From: Oscarella lobularis
Lineage: Eukaryota > Porifera > Homoscleromorpha > Homosclerophorida > Oscarellidae
Length of the DNA stretch: 64,000 nt
Assembly (NCBI RefSeq): GCF_947507565.1
Contig: NC_089191.1
Coordinates: 1,922,001 to 1,986,000 of the forward strand
Direction: 5' to 3'
The first letter of the stretch is position 1, and each line of letters opens with the position of its first letter. The notes under the pieces were generated by a model. It saw only the letters and a program-made list of their open reading frames with translations. It was not told the origin of the DNA and searched no databases. This document shows, in pieces, positions 1 to 10,796 of this stretch. The translations under genes and the position numbers were made by a program.

Positions 1-758
1 CGCCGGTCTCAAAGTGTCTTTCAGCCACATGACTAATGAACGTCTCTATAACCACAAAAAGAAACGAGGTGAGGCCCCCTTTGGGAATTCAGCATCACTA
101 GGGCCACGGAACTTTCGGTCGCAGAGGCCGTTGCGAACATTGCGCGCTCGCATAATTCCAGCCACATGGAGACTAATCTTTTAGCTTTACTTGGCGCGAC
201 GGAGTAAAGAATTCGACTTGCGACGCACGAGAGACGGGCTTCGAAAGGGCTCGGATAAATTCGTCTCTAGGGCGACGGGGAACCACTGAGACGCTTCCAC
301 CGCCACGTCAAAATGAAGGCCTTTCGTGTAATGTTAAACAGAATTATGAAGACGCGTCGCGACCATGGCGTTACGCTTCGCAATGCGAAAATTTGTTCGC
401 GGGACCCCTAAGGGAGCCTCACCTTTTCGTAAAAGCGCCAGCGCCTAGTGAAACCGCTTTGTAAACCTATTCTCCTGACCGAAGCGCGTCTTGCGAAGAA
501 CTTCAGTCGAAAGGTTTGCTCATATGGTTTGCTTTTCCTCGACTATTTCCCGGATAACGACGCGAGGTATAAATATGTACACACATCCGTGCACGTGGAG
601 CGTATCGGCTGATGAGATAAAGAACTCGTCTTCTGATCATTTTCTTCTGCTATCATGGGCTCATGCTGCTCATGGGTGAGCGACTCTTTCTTCATTTGGC
701 TCCATTCTTTGCGGCCTCTCCAGCGGTGCGAGCCCACCGTCCGTATGGAGTACGCTAA
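1..758 (+). repeat. Repeat family R1, copy a
   Basis: Bases 24-758 are almost identical by eye to 58946-59664, in the same orientation and about 59 kb apart. The unit has no convincing long coding frame; the ORFs across it are not protein-like. Its last 60 bases are the reverse complement of bases near 11440-11545, so R1 and R2 share a junction sequence. In this copy the similarity stops after about 752, whereas copy b runs on into inverted R2 sequence. Diverged R1 pieces occur at 4612-4690, 20065-20175, 33086-33570, 49735-49830, 50811-51150 and 58180-58500, and inverted near 18500-18550 and 24095-24475. The type of element is unknown. Confidence 0.8.
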
Positions 759-2033
759 ACATACGGGCATCTCTTTCAGTTCACCAGCGTGTCCGCTACG
801 AGTGTCCGCTCGCCTGTTGACTAGCCTGTTGACTAGCCAAGCATGCGAATGACTAGATTTCTCTGCTACGTCGGTGACGTTTGGGACGCTGCGTAAATTG
901 GGGGGTTCCTGAATCCGAACAAGGTAGAGGGGGGTCGAGCGAGCTGATGAAATATTGCTCCTACCTAAAAGCAGCTCCTGGCTTACTTTTTTCTTCAAGT
1001 TGAAGGGTAGCCACAGTCCGGGGTCTGAGCGATGACGTTTTCGGGTCTTCTTACGCAAAAGTTTCCCGGACAAATCGATATTTTTGGCCTATCCGGGGGA
1101 CTCCTGTATCCGAACAGGCGATATCTTCACCAAAAATTGTTGTACCGAGGTCAGCTATATATCATTCGAAAGCTTAGAAACTTCGCTTTCATGCAGCACC
1201 AAAACAAATTGTTTTCTTTTTCTTTTAGGCTAGAGCAAAGTTACTCGCTTTCCAAGATCCTTAGGGTTATACTCTTTCTCGTGATCAGATTACTTCAAGA
1301 AGAGGCCTCAGGTAATAAATTTAAATAAGTTTGCATAGTTTTGAGCTTGATACGTGTACATGCTTTGAAGTGAGGCTGAAACACTTTGACCTGAGCATCA
1401 TGCCTTTATGCGGAAAGCAGTCAGACACGTCCCATATGCCAGGACGAGTTGAAGAAGTCTTGTGCTACCTCAAAAAATGCACGCAAGCACCTGAAGATTT
1501 CGCAGTTCGACGGCTTTTACGGTATATATGTATATAGCCAATATTCAGCTGCACCACGTCCTACAGTACTATTTAGCTTTGAATATTGTGCGTTTCGTAG
1601 AATGATCATGCAATAGCAAACGCGAGTCAATTTTTACACTCGAAAATAGTGGAGTCTAATTTGATTAGTGACTATAGCCACACTGACGGTTCTGTCTTTC
1701 TGACTCGGGAATATCAGTGCTATCACTATTAGTAGTAAACTTTTTGTCGACGGCTAGGGTACTTAATAAGCGATTCCAGATCCCCGTAGGTCGAAGCGCA
1801 TGCTATCCAAGCAGGCCGCAAATACGTCTATCTCTGAGATCACAACACCCTTTCAGCGCTCACACATTCTGCTTGAACAGTCACAGGACATGCAAATGCC
1901 GGCATAATTTTTTGCTGCCAGGCTAAATTTAGGTTGTGCTCCGACAGGAAGTGCTCGAGGGGATTAACCGGTGACGATCGAGGAAGCTTTTGAGAACGCG
2001 TAAAAGCCAGAAAGGATCTGATAACGTCCATAC
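759..2033. other. Non-coding stretch, nothing recognised
   Basis: Short ORFs occur (for example 1032-1328 on plus) but none has protein-like composition or splice signals that join it to another frame. Two similar phrases near 900-925 and 1095-1115, each with a run of G followed by a CTCCTG- or TTCCTG-like word, may be a weak local duplication. I see no RNA gene or domain. Confidence 0.4.
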
Positions 2034-2216
2034 CGTCCGCCAGCCGCTAGAGACGGCTACCTGATCGATGAAGTCGAGGTTTTCCTTGACGGAAACCGCA
2101 GCTCCGCAGGCGAAAATATCCGCAATGGAAGAGCCAGCGTTGGCAAGACCAAAATAGTCCTTGGCGCAGCACCTGCCGTCCGACTCGCGAATGCATTGAA
2201 GAGGCAGGGATAGACT
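2034..2216 (-). CDS. Orphan exon candidate, 61 codons, unknown product
   Basis: On the minus strand there is an open stretch between a TTTAG acceptor (just above 2216) and a GTATGG donor (just below 2034). It is exactly 61 codons and phase 0 at both ends. The translation is well mixed and cysteine-containing (motifs IRESDGRCCAKDYFGL and ADIFACGAAVSVKENLDF), which looks like real protein. No partner exon is visible: upstream and downstream sequences are full of stops, so this is probably a relic of a lost gene. The family is not recognised. A chance ORF remains possible. Confidence 0.35.
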
Positions 2217-3068
2217 CTAAACTACTAAGGAAGCAGGCTTATCGCTAAACGTAGCGCTTTCGACATACGCTTCGCTTAATTACATAACGCTCAAACGCAG
2301 CGGCCCAACCGCTCTTTACATTACCGTGCGGAGCACTCGCACCATATCGCAGGTGATAGGAAGGCAGCAGCTGTTGGCCTGATTGGACCACAGGGGCGAC
2401 GGCCGTGGAGCGACAAGGAGACGAAGTGGTGGGCGCAAGCGCTTTGCATGTTGTACGGAGTCATAAGAAACAAAAGGCACCGAACAATTTCTCAAAATCC
2501 CGAAAGAAGCGTCGAAAAAACAACTCTGTGAAGCGAGTAACGTGCGTCATCGCTGAATAATCGCGTCAGCAATGACGCACGCCAACATTCCATCAACGTT
2601 TCTCATACATAGGCCTACCACAAAGCAGCTGACGACAAACGCGACCGCTTCGTAGGGGATCCTTTCGGCGGCAGTGAAGTGAAGTACTCAAGACAAGACA
2701 ACGGGTAAAGGCTTCTTTACCCCGCCCCGGATTTCAAACAAAGACCGACTTCCTAGCACAAACCTAACGCGGCAGACAGTCTTTCGTATCACAACGCGCC
2801 TTCACTTACATTAACGACTTCTACGGCGAGAGCTACAGAAATACTGAGCTTGAGGTTGACATCAGAGCAACAGTTGGCGCTTTTGATGACGTTTGCATCC
2901 GGCGATGTTATGTTTAGCTATCTAATTCAATGTGGTCCTTAAAAATAAAATAAATATTCCACAGGCAAAGCCCGAGAGAGATAAATAGGTTGCAGTATAG
3001 CCACACAACGTCCAGAAAGTCCTCAAGCTCCGACGTCTCCTGTTATCGCGTTGACCTCCTCTGCAACC
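2217..3068. other. Non-coding stretch with one hairpin
   Basis: No coding signal was found. Bases 2541-2581 form an inverted repeat (10-base outer arms CGTGCGTCAT / ATGACGCACG with a further 5-base CGCTG / CAGCA-type pairing inside). It could be a transcript hairpin or part of a small repeat. Confidence 0.4.
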
Positions 3069-3600
3069 ATGAGTTTTCGTCTTGCAACTACCTTTCCTTT
3101 GGCATTTCTCTTTGCAGTTATTTCACCGCCGGCTAGCGTAAGATCAGTTGGACAAAGCACATTTATAGTTGTTGAACGACGTGCTCTTTCTACAGGGCTA
3201 TCCAAAAAATTCCATCTCTTTTCGCGGACAAAATGTTTATTACGCTCCCAGTGGTGGAAATAATCCTTCCGCGCTAAATATCGGAGACGGCAAGGCTACG
3301 GTCTCAAACGATCAAATAGTCTACCTTCCGGGAAGTGAAGCCCCGTTTAACCCCGGCAGTGCTATGTTTCTTTTCAACGTATCCCACGTTGCTGGAAGCG
3401 GTTGCACTCTCCTTCACGAAGAAGACGATTACCCCCTCACGAACGTAACTGTTGCCGTAGATTCCGGGAATAATTACAAAGAAATATGGAACGCAACAGT
3501 TAAGTCATTCGTCTATCAAAGAATTGGCGTTCCCACTGGCGTTCCTGGAAGGCACGATTACTGGACTGACTATATCCTTTATTGCCCGGTGACTGAATAA
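3069..3600 (+). CDS. Small secreted glycoprotein, two exons, unknown family
   Basis: Exon 1 is 3069-3137 and exon 2 is 3196-3600, joined over a 58-base intron with a GTAAGA donor and a CTACAG acceptor, phase 0. Exon 1 codes for 23 residues that form a classic signal peptide (MSFRLATT followed by a Phe/Leu/Ala core and a small-residue end). Exon 2 codes for about 134 residues with only two cysteines, probably one disulfide, and several N-glycosylation sequons (NVS, NVT, NAT). The protein is therefore predicted to be secreted. I do not recognise the fold or family. The ATG at 3069 was chosen because it begins the signal peptide and the splice restores a frame that runs to TAA at 3598-3600. There is no duplicate elsewhere in the window. 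Confidence 0.75.
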
Positions 3601-4310
3601 GTGGCTGAAGGGCTGAAGCACATGATGTGACATGTGTAAGGACAATGTCTTTCTGCATGCGTGCCGTAGTAGTTCAGTTTTGCGTAACGATCTGTGTCGT
3701 CTCTTTGTGTGAATGTCCTATGTTCTCACTGTCGTCTATATCGGTGTTAAGTTTCAAAGGCTTGTGCAGAAATGAATTCTAAGTGTTTTGCAAATCAAAC
3801 CAGCGCTTCTGGTGTATCACTTTAGTCATAGAGGTTACCAGCATGGAGAACGATAAGTCTCTGTCCTCGCCCCGATGGACGTTTCCAACCTCTACACATC
3901 AGGGTGTATAAAAAGTATACCCAAGGTGCACGCTACACGCATCCACCACAGCCTAACAGAGCCTAGATTCTATAAATAGATTCATGCTGGATTTACTCGC
4001 AATATTGGCTGCTAGAGTTGCAAGCCTGAAAAGCAAAGTGAAAGCTCGCATACAGCAAGAAAGGGAGAGATGCTTCGTATGACTTGTCATCTCGTAATCT
4101 CTCCTTATTGGATCATTAAGATGACCGTTTTGCGCGCGGAAAGACGTTCTTTTCTGCGGATCCTGATGCTCTTCGTGAGCCATCGAGCGTCTCCGTCGCC
4201 ACTCTTAGGAGTGCGAAGTGCTCTAATAGATATTTGGTCGACGGGACGACGATTCTTTTGAATCCAATTGCTTTCTCCGTGTCTGCATTTTCTTCACGAT
4301 TTCTGCTTTC
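3601..4310. other. Intergenic, no gene seen
   Basis: This is the 3' flank of the secreted protein gene. The short ORFs on both strands (3953-4337) have no domain and no splice partners. A duplicated segment begins at about 4311. Confidence 0.4.
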
Positions 4311-5035
4311 GGCAATTGACAGACGACTGACTTTCAATCTGCACTAAAGAGAAAGAATTCCTTTGTTTGTGCATGCTCCATTTTGTTTTACTGCTACAGT
4401 AGTACATTAATTACGAATTACTGCAAAAGCCTGACTCATTTCCTTTGCACATTACAAAATCATTGTTGCCGCTCTGACGGCATTGTCTTTCTTAGAAAAG
4501 ATTGTGACGCTTATAAGAAAGAAGAAATTTTTTGAGATACAGCCAAATCTAAATCTCATGAGTTTGCACGTGAAATTTAGGACTAACTCATAACTTGGAA
4601 CGCATATGAATACAACGGGTTAGGTCCCCTCTGAGGGTTGTACATCACTAGTGCCAGGGGATTTGCGAACATCGCGCGATCACATAATCGACATCTCTTT
4701 CATGTGAAAATGATCGAAGGAGATCGACATCTCTTTCATATCAAAATGAAGGAGATCAACGTCTTTTCCTATAAATATGAAGGACATCGGCATGTCTTCA
4801 ATATGAAATGAAGGGTGCTTCTTCTATTTTCACACGCCTAGCTCCGCCTTCGTGAGGATTAACTCGATATCGCTCAAGAGCGATGTACGTAGCAGCTAGT
4901 GCCTGAAGGCAACTATCCAGCTGACTGATCGCTAGTCACAGCGCTCACAGTCGCCATTTTCAAGAAGCCAAAATTGAAAATCTAAAACACATCTAAGACT
5001 GCCAGCTTTTACTGTCTACAGATTCTCTGGCGACA
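4311..5035 (+). repeat. Segmental duplicate of 49374-50090, with kelch tail and kinase scrap
   Basis: From the word GGCAATTGACAGACG at about 4310 the sequence parallels 49374 onward for about 700 bases in the same orientation, with many indels. In the 49 kb copy the segment begins inside the last codons of a kelch ORF, so this copy carries only that ORF's final 11 or so codons. Near the end (about 4880-4990, minus strand) lies a decayed kinase activation-loop fragment (NFGF..KMAT) with a stop, matching the better copy at 49980-50175. A diverged R1 piece sits at 4612-4690. Confidence 0.7.
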
Positions 5036-5560
5036 ATAGCTATAACTATAAATAGCGTAAAGGCTCAATACAGTTTCTGTTCAAAAAGGCACGCCGACTG
5101 GCCAGGATTTCGTTTTTCTAAGAGACTCCATTCATGGCCTTATATTAATTAAATAATTCTCTCGATCTCTACCTCTGGTTGCTCGATTTACCTGAAATAG
5201 AGTCCAAAGCAACTTGTCAAGTACTTCTAGAAGCTTTTTAGTTTGGCGGAGTCTCGACGCAAGACTCTCTGACTTGTTTTAACACTCCCTCTCGCGATCT
5301 CTCCCATTTGACGCAATCGCCTGATTTGACGAAGTCCAAACGCGATGAAGCGTTGAGAAAGCGGACGACTGTCCTGCCGAAGGAGGCTCGACGCTGCCTG
5401 GGGCTCTGAACGTCGAGAACTTCGAATTCGTCGAGCTCTCCAGCAGGACCCAAAAACGATTAGACTAGTAGGAGCTTCATCGTTTGCGGAGTCTTGCTTT
5501 AGGGCTTTCAAACGCTCAGCAAAAGAGCGCCGCAACGTCGCAAGACTGAAGCAAAAAGCA
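5036..5560. repeat. Repeat family Y, copy 1
   Basis: Read in reverse, this segment matches 13925-14440 (copy 2) and 43545-43810 (copy 3). The conserved core contains GCGTCAAATGG-type and GCTTTCTCAACGC-type words. The minus strand has an open frame of about 70 codons (5238-5453) that is partly kept in copy 3 but not in copy 2, so coding is doubtful. This is probably a non-autonomous mobile element. Confidence 0.6.
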
Positions 5561-5770
5561 ACGGCCCGAGAAAGTCTTCTCTTCTAATACGGGCTTTGAG
5601 AACCCCGTACTCGAACTGTTCTGGACGCCCATTTTCACTCGATTCATACGCCGATCTGAAAGTAGATGGCACGCAGATTGAAGGTATGTCAAATTTATTT
5701 TTATTGCTGCGACTGCGTGTCTGCAGTCGGCTGTTTTGTTGTAAAAATCAAGGCAATGTCGTTTTTTTAG

Positions 5771-8700
5771 ATGTCTACGAGAGAGCAGCGACTCATTTAC
5801 GTCTTGGCCTTCAGTGTCGTGGAAAAGCGTCTGCCTCTCGAAGTGGCAGCCGTTGTTGAATACTTGCAACGGAGAGGCGTTCATGGTGTAAAAGTAGTCG
5901 AGACTCGGCCTGTCAACGGCGGCGAGGAGAGAGTGGGAGATCCCGTCACCATGCTTAAATCACTTTTTGAGTTGCTTTCTATGAGCAATGATAGTCGAAA
6001 GGAGCACTTCTCCGTATTTTGCTCGGCTCTTCGTCAGAATAATCCTCACGTTTGGGAAACGTGCCTTCTGCGTTTCACAGGTAAGCAAATAATTGTATTC
6101 CTCTTAGTATGATGTGTTGAATTTTTTTGATGAAGATCTGAACGACGGAGAGCTGGACTCTATGTGCAAAGGAATTGCACGTGATCCATTCAGTTCCGCT
6201 GAAGACAGTACGCATTGACACGTGTTCGTTTATTTTCACGTTTAGGGCTTCTCTTGTGTAGTTACCCCCTGCAGTGATGTTCAATCAGAAGTTGATATAA
6301 TGGGCGTGTCTTCTCGCAAAAGTACGTGCTGTGAATCGATAGTGGCGTTTGATAGTTTAGTCGGTATTCTAAGGCTTCTTTCGTTTGGATGATCTGCCAA
6401 ATGACGAGATTGAAGCAATTCTTAGATCTATTTGGAATCATTGTCAATGTATGGAATCAAAGAGGACGGATGGAGAACGTGTTGATATAGGTTATAACTT
6501 ATCAGTTTCAATTAAATATATAGCGTATATCTGATCTTAGACAACAAACCGACAGAAGCGTACGTTCAAAGAGCCGTCGGAAGTCCACGGAATGTGCAAA
6601 GATGTATTCAATTGCCTAAGAACCAACAATTTGAAACAGCCGTTTCACGAGCTACGCTTCCTTTTTCCTCGCAATCAGGCAAGATTTTTTGACCTTTCTG
6701 TTCGATGACAGCAGATGTACTGTAGGAAAACTTAATTGCAAACGTCTGCTTTGGAGATTATTGGACGAAAAGAAAGAGAGGAAGCTCAATCACTTGCGGA
6801 ATATTTTCAAAGCTAAGAGGAAATTGGCTCATTTGCATTTAAACCCACGTGAGTGAAAATTAGACGGGTCAGAAAGCAGTTTTTTTCTACCGTAGTTTAT
6901 ATTAGGCGCTGTAACAAATGCAAGCCATGATTCGTTGGAGTTTGAAAAGCGTCTCTATGAGTTTTGCTCTGAAGATGTTGGCCAGTATTGGCTTCCTCTC
7001 GGGCTTCGCCTTGGCTCGTCCCTGGTCGAGCTAAAGGCTATAGGAATCGAATTCGATCCTTATGGTGACAGCTACAAGGCCTTAGCTGTCGTAAGAAAAC
7101 ACATGGCTGACGACGACGGTGATGCGACATTCAGCAGAATTCGCGCTATCCTCCTCGAAGTAAAACGTAGCAGCGCTAATTATGCTGAAGCCACAAAAAT
7201 TCTCTCGAGTATGTGCCCATTTTGGCAGCATTTCTTCTGGCTTCATTTTCTTTTAGGTGTACCACAGACACGTCGACAATTTTACGGTCGTGTTTCGGAA
7301 TTAGAGGCAATACAGCGTTTTTTCTGGGGCAGCAAAACCAGGGAAAGTCACTCGTATCCTATCTCTCACAAGTTACAGGTAATACCCTCCTTCATAAAGG
7401 AATTTAACTATCATGTGCTAGTATAGTTTATCTGTGGAATTGGTGGAGTCGGAAAAACACATCTTGCTATGCAATATGCCAACTGCCAAGAAAAAGCGTA
7501 TCACCGCGGTTTACTTTGCATCAATGCCGAGTCTCCCATGACCATGGAAGCTTCGTTGCGCGAATATGTGAGGCTCATTTTTAGTTGCGAAGCTTAGATG
7601 ATGCCGTTGTTTGTTATATAGTTCTTGTTGGAAAAGGCCAGGGGTGAAGGAAACCTCGATATGACAGGCGGAGCAACTCTTCGGCAGTTATTTTCGATAT
7701 TTTATGAAAGGGCCAAGCAGAGCAATCGATTTCTGATTCTGTTGGACAATGCTGACGAACTCGACATCATTGCAGATTTTCTTCCCCCATCTTCCGTTGC
7801 TTGTCATGCCTTGATTACAACTCGAGCGACAGGACAAAATGAGGTTTTTCAAAGAAAGAACTCCGCTGTTCTGGTTCTTGAGACGCTTGACGAATCAGCT
7901 GCTGTCTCAGCTCTAATCGGCTTATCAGGCAAAAGTAAAGAGGATTTGTCTCGCACTGAACTTGATGCTGTGCGAAAGATTGCCATTGAGGCACCTGTTG
8001 AGGGACTTCCCATCGCTATTAGTCATGCTGGCTCATATGTACAACGTCACGACGGTGTCACTTTTACAGTTTATTGGGAGAAACTCGTTGAAGAGAAGCG
8101 TCAACTCGAAGCGGCTTCGTTGAATTTACATACTTTTCTTCGCTACTTTCGACTTTCGCACCTAGAAGATGTTTTGCTACGCGCTGGAGTCAAAACTCCA
8201 ACCGCTTTGCTTCGTTTGAAGATTGAACATCTTGAAATAAGCTTCTTTGACAGGCACTCTCTCACCAATGCCATTGAGACACTAAACACTAGGCGTCACG
8301 CTTTCCTCACCTGGGAGATGGATATATCAGATATTGAAGAGAATTATCCGTCTGCGTATTCCGTTCTTTCGTGCTGCTCCGTTATGCTTCCTAAATCGAT
8401 TCCGCAAGAGGTGATTTCTGCCGCACTTTCGAAAATTCATGGCAACTCGAGGCCTCTGCGACTCATCGAAAGTCTAAGCGCATTGAAAAAGTACACACTA
8501 TTAAAGCGAGACGAATTCAACGACGGAAGCGAAGTTTACAATTTCCACCATCTCGTCCACCGCAGCATTTTCGAACGATTGAGAGCAAACAAAGAAAGAT
8601 TGGAGTACGTGCTCGTAACCATAGGAGACGTGCTGCTAAGCTTGATGAGCAGTTGTAAGTTACCGTACATCGGTGAGCGTAGTAGAATACATCCTCATTA

Positions 8701-10604
8701 CTGTTCGGTGGTGAAGAGTATGATAGCTGTGCGAATGCTTCCTAGCGACAATCGTCACATTCGTCACGCTCTTGATCTTAACTTTGGATTTGGCGAATAT
8801 GGAATTGTGAAGGAGTTGTCTTTGATGCTAATTGCCAATGTCAACGAGATGTCAAATGTGTCGGGAAGTGAAGGAGAAAGTGAAATCCTGCGTTATTGTA
8901 TGTCTAGGTGTTGAAAATTGCCCTGGCGTTCTTATTCTCAAGGCGATGTTTAGGTTATATATTGCTGAGCTCTGTAGCTGCCTTCCAAGATGATCATATT
9001 GAAGGCAAGAAACATTTCTATAAAGCGTTCGAGAAGATAAGCATTGAAGATATTACGGAGGACGAACTGGCTTCAATGCCTGATGGCGAGTGTTCTCTTA
9101 TAATTTTCAATGCTTTGACTTTGGAAATTTCCCTAGATCTAGTCGTTGCTGCAGCGCATTATGCAACCCGTCAAGATGCTGATACTATATTTAGCAAAAT
9201 GGCTAGGATAACGGGATATAGAGATGTGCTAAGATCGAGTAATGCAGCACTACTGTTTGGTTTCTATCATTTCTACGTGTTATTGTATCTGTAGCGTTTT
9301 ATCAGATGGCAGTCGCATTTTTTCAAAGTGGTAAACTGGAAAGGTACCAACACCTTCAAAGAGTTTTCGTCTCGTTTTCGACTTCGCATTCTGAACCTGC
9401 AGTAGAGCTTACAGGTACAATGTTGGCATTCTAAAGCCTGTTGGCTGTTTGGAGGCGCTTTTTTGTATAGGACTTGTTTGCCTTGCTTTCTGCATGTTTT
9501 ATGAGAGCAAGTATCAAGAGGCTCTTGGCTACTTCAGGCAAATTTTTAAATTTTATGAAGCCTTTGGCTCATGTTTATCGCCACTGTCTGAACAGATAAC
9601 AGGTATCTTAAGTCCTGCGACAGTGTTAGCGTAAATCGCTTGATGATTTGCGATCAGTACGCGTGGCGGCTTTTGACTGCTGCGAACGGACACGCCAATA
9701 TGAATTTGGACACGAAGTGTTGAAGAAAGGATTGGATGAAGTTAAAGCTAGTTTATCGGCTGACAACTTTTTTTCAATTAATTGTATGTTAATGAAAGTA
9801 TATATTATTAGTATCTTTCCTTGAGTTTGTTTTTTAGATCATACGAGGTACGGGTACAGTCTGTATTTGCTTGGTAAGTTCACCGAGGCTGTCACTCAAA
9901 TGAGGCAATGCCTCGCGGCGTGTCCTCGGTCAAGCGAAGGTGTACCATTTCTAGTGAGAAGTAATTTCTTGAAAAAAGTACGTTTCTTTTGTAAAGAATT
10001 TCTTTTCTCTAAGACGTTACGTACATTTGTATGTCACTGTTGAACCTCGGAAAACGTGACGAAGTAGTTCAAACTTTGCATGAGTTTGAACATGTTTTAC
10101 AAAATTTTGCGGTTGATTGCGACGACGCTTTGATGAGCCCTGAGGGTAATTGACCTTTTGCTGAATTTTCATTTCACTTTTTGGTTTTTCATTGTTTTCT
10201 GCAGATTGTTTCTATTTGTCGGAGGTTTATGCGCTGATGGAGAAGTGGAACGAAGCTGTAGTCCTACTAAAGAACCGATTATCTATGTACGAAAAAGACG
10301 GAACGCCACCAAGCTCTACACCTGTTTCAAGTAAATAGGAATTTTTCGCTATACTTATTTGCTGAGAGTTAATACAGTGTCTGCTCTTCTGGGACTGTGC
10401 CTGCAAAAGATGGGGTTTATTGAGGAGGCATACAATTTGACTAATACGGCACTTCTTCACTACAATCCAAGGCTATTTTCAGATGACAGCACATTGACAT
10501 TACGTAAGCATTTTTCTGCAGAGCATTACAGTACCTATAATTTTTTTTCAGTTATTAGAATACAATCATGGTCTGCCCAAGAGTTAGGAAAAGGCGGCGA
10601 CTAA
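5771..10604 (+). CDS. NLR-like receptor: CARD-like, death, NB-ARC, TPR
   Basis: A many-exon gene. The first coding exon (5771-6080, after a TTTTTTTAG acceptor) encodes a CARD-like helical bundle (LPLEVAAVVEYL, then SVFCSALRQNNPHV). Short linking exons follow to about 6890; their order is uncertain. About 6920-7210 is a death domain (VGQYWLPLGLRLG, YKALAVVRKHM). The NB-ARC ATPase has its P-loop FICGIGGVGKTHLA from 7427, Walker B FLILLDNADELD near 7735, the ITTRAT sensor near 7815, and a winged-helix region with FHHLVH near 8540. From 8953 to 10604 small exons encode TPR-like helix pairs (SLYLLGKFTEAVTQMRQCL). Introns are 45-80 bases. The product should be a cytosolic sensor that oligomerises on ATP and signals through its CARD/death folds, as in APAF1/NLR proteins (family knowledge). 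It may instead be two genes split near 6500-6900. Its last exons were copied, inverted, to 50575-50810. Confidence 0.75.
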
Positions 10605-10796
10605 ACTTTATTATATTCTATGAAACGCCACTGTGTAAAATAATGTGGAGAAGACGTCCGCTTAATTAATTATTTAATAATCGAGGCTAGGTTTTCGTCG
10701 CGATGAAACATTAATGAAGCACAGAAACCTAAAATAGTTGTGATCGAATTGACTACTCGAGCATAAAACAACAACGCACGCCTCTCGTCAAAACCT
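10605..10796 (+). other. 3' flank of the NLR-like gene
   Basis: A/T-rich sequence after the TAA at 10602-10604. The first 90 bases or so are also present, inverted, at 50560-50650, so the duplication that copied the gene tail included this flank. No separate gene is seen. Confidence 0.5.

Noticed and set aside
543-1073. 176-codon minus-strand ORF at the window start
   Set aside because: Most of it overlaps R1 and its R2-related end; no domain, no splice partners, and copy b of R1 does not keep the frame.
5596-5859. Upstream exon for the NLR-like gene ending at a GTATGT donor near 5680
   Set aside because: Joined to the next acceptor it gives a different frame from the CARD-like exon, so it can at most be untranslated.
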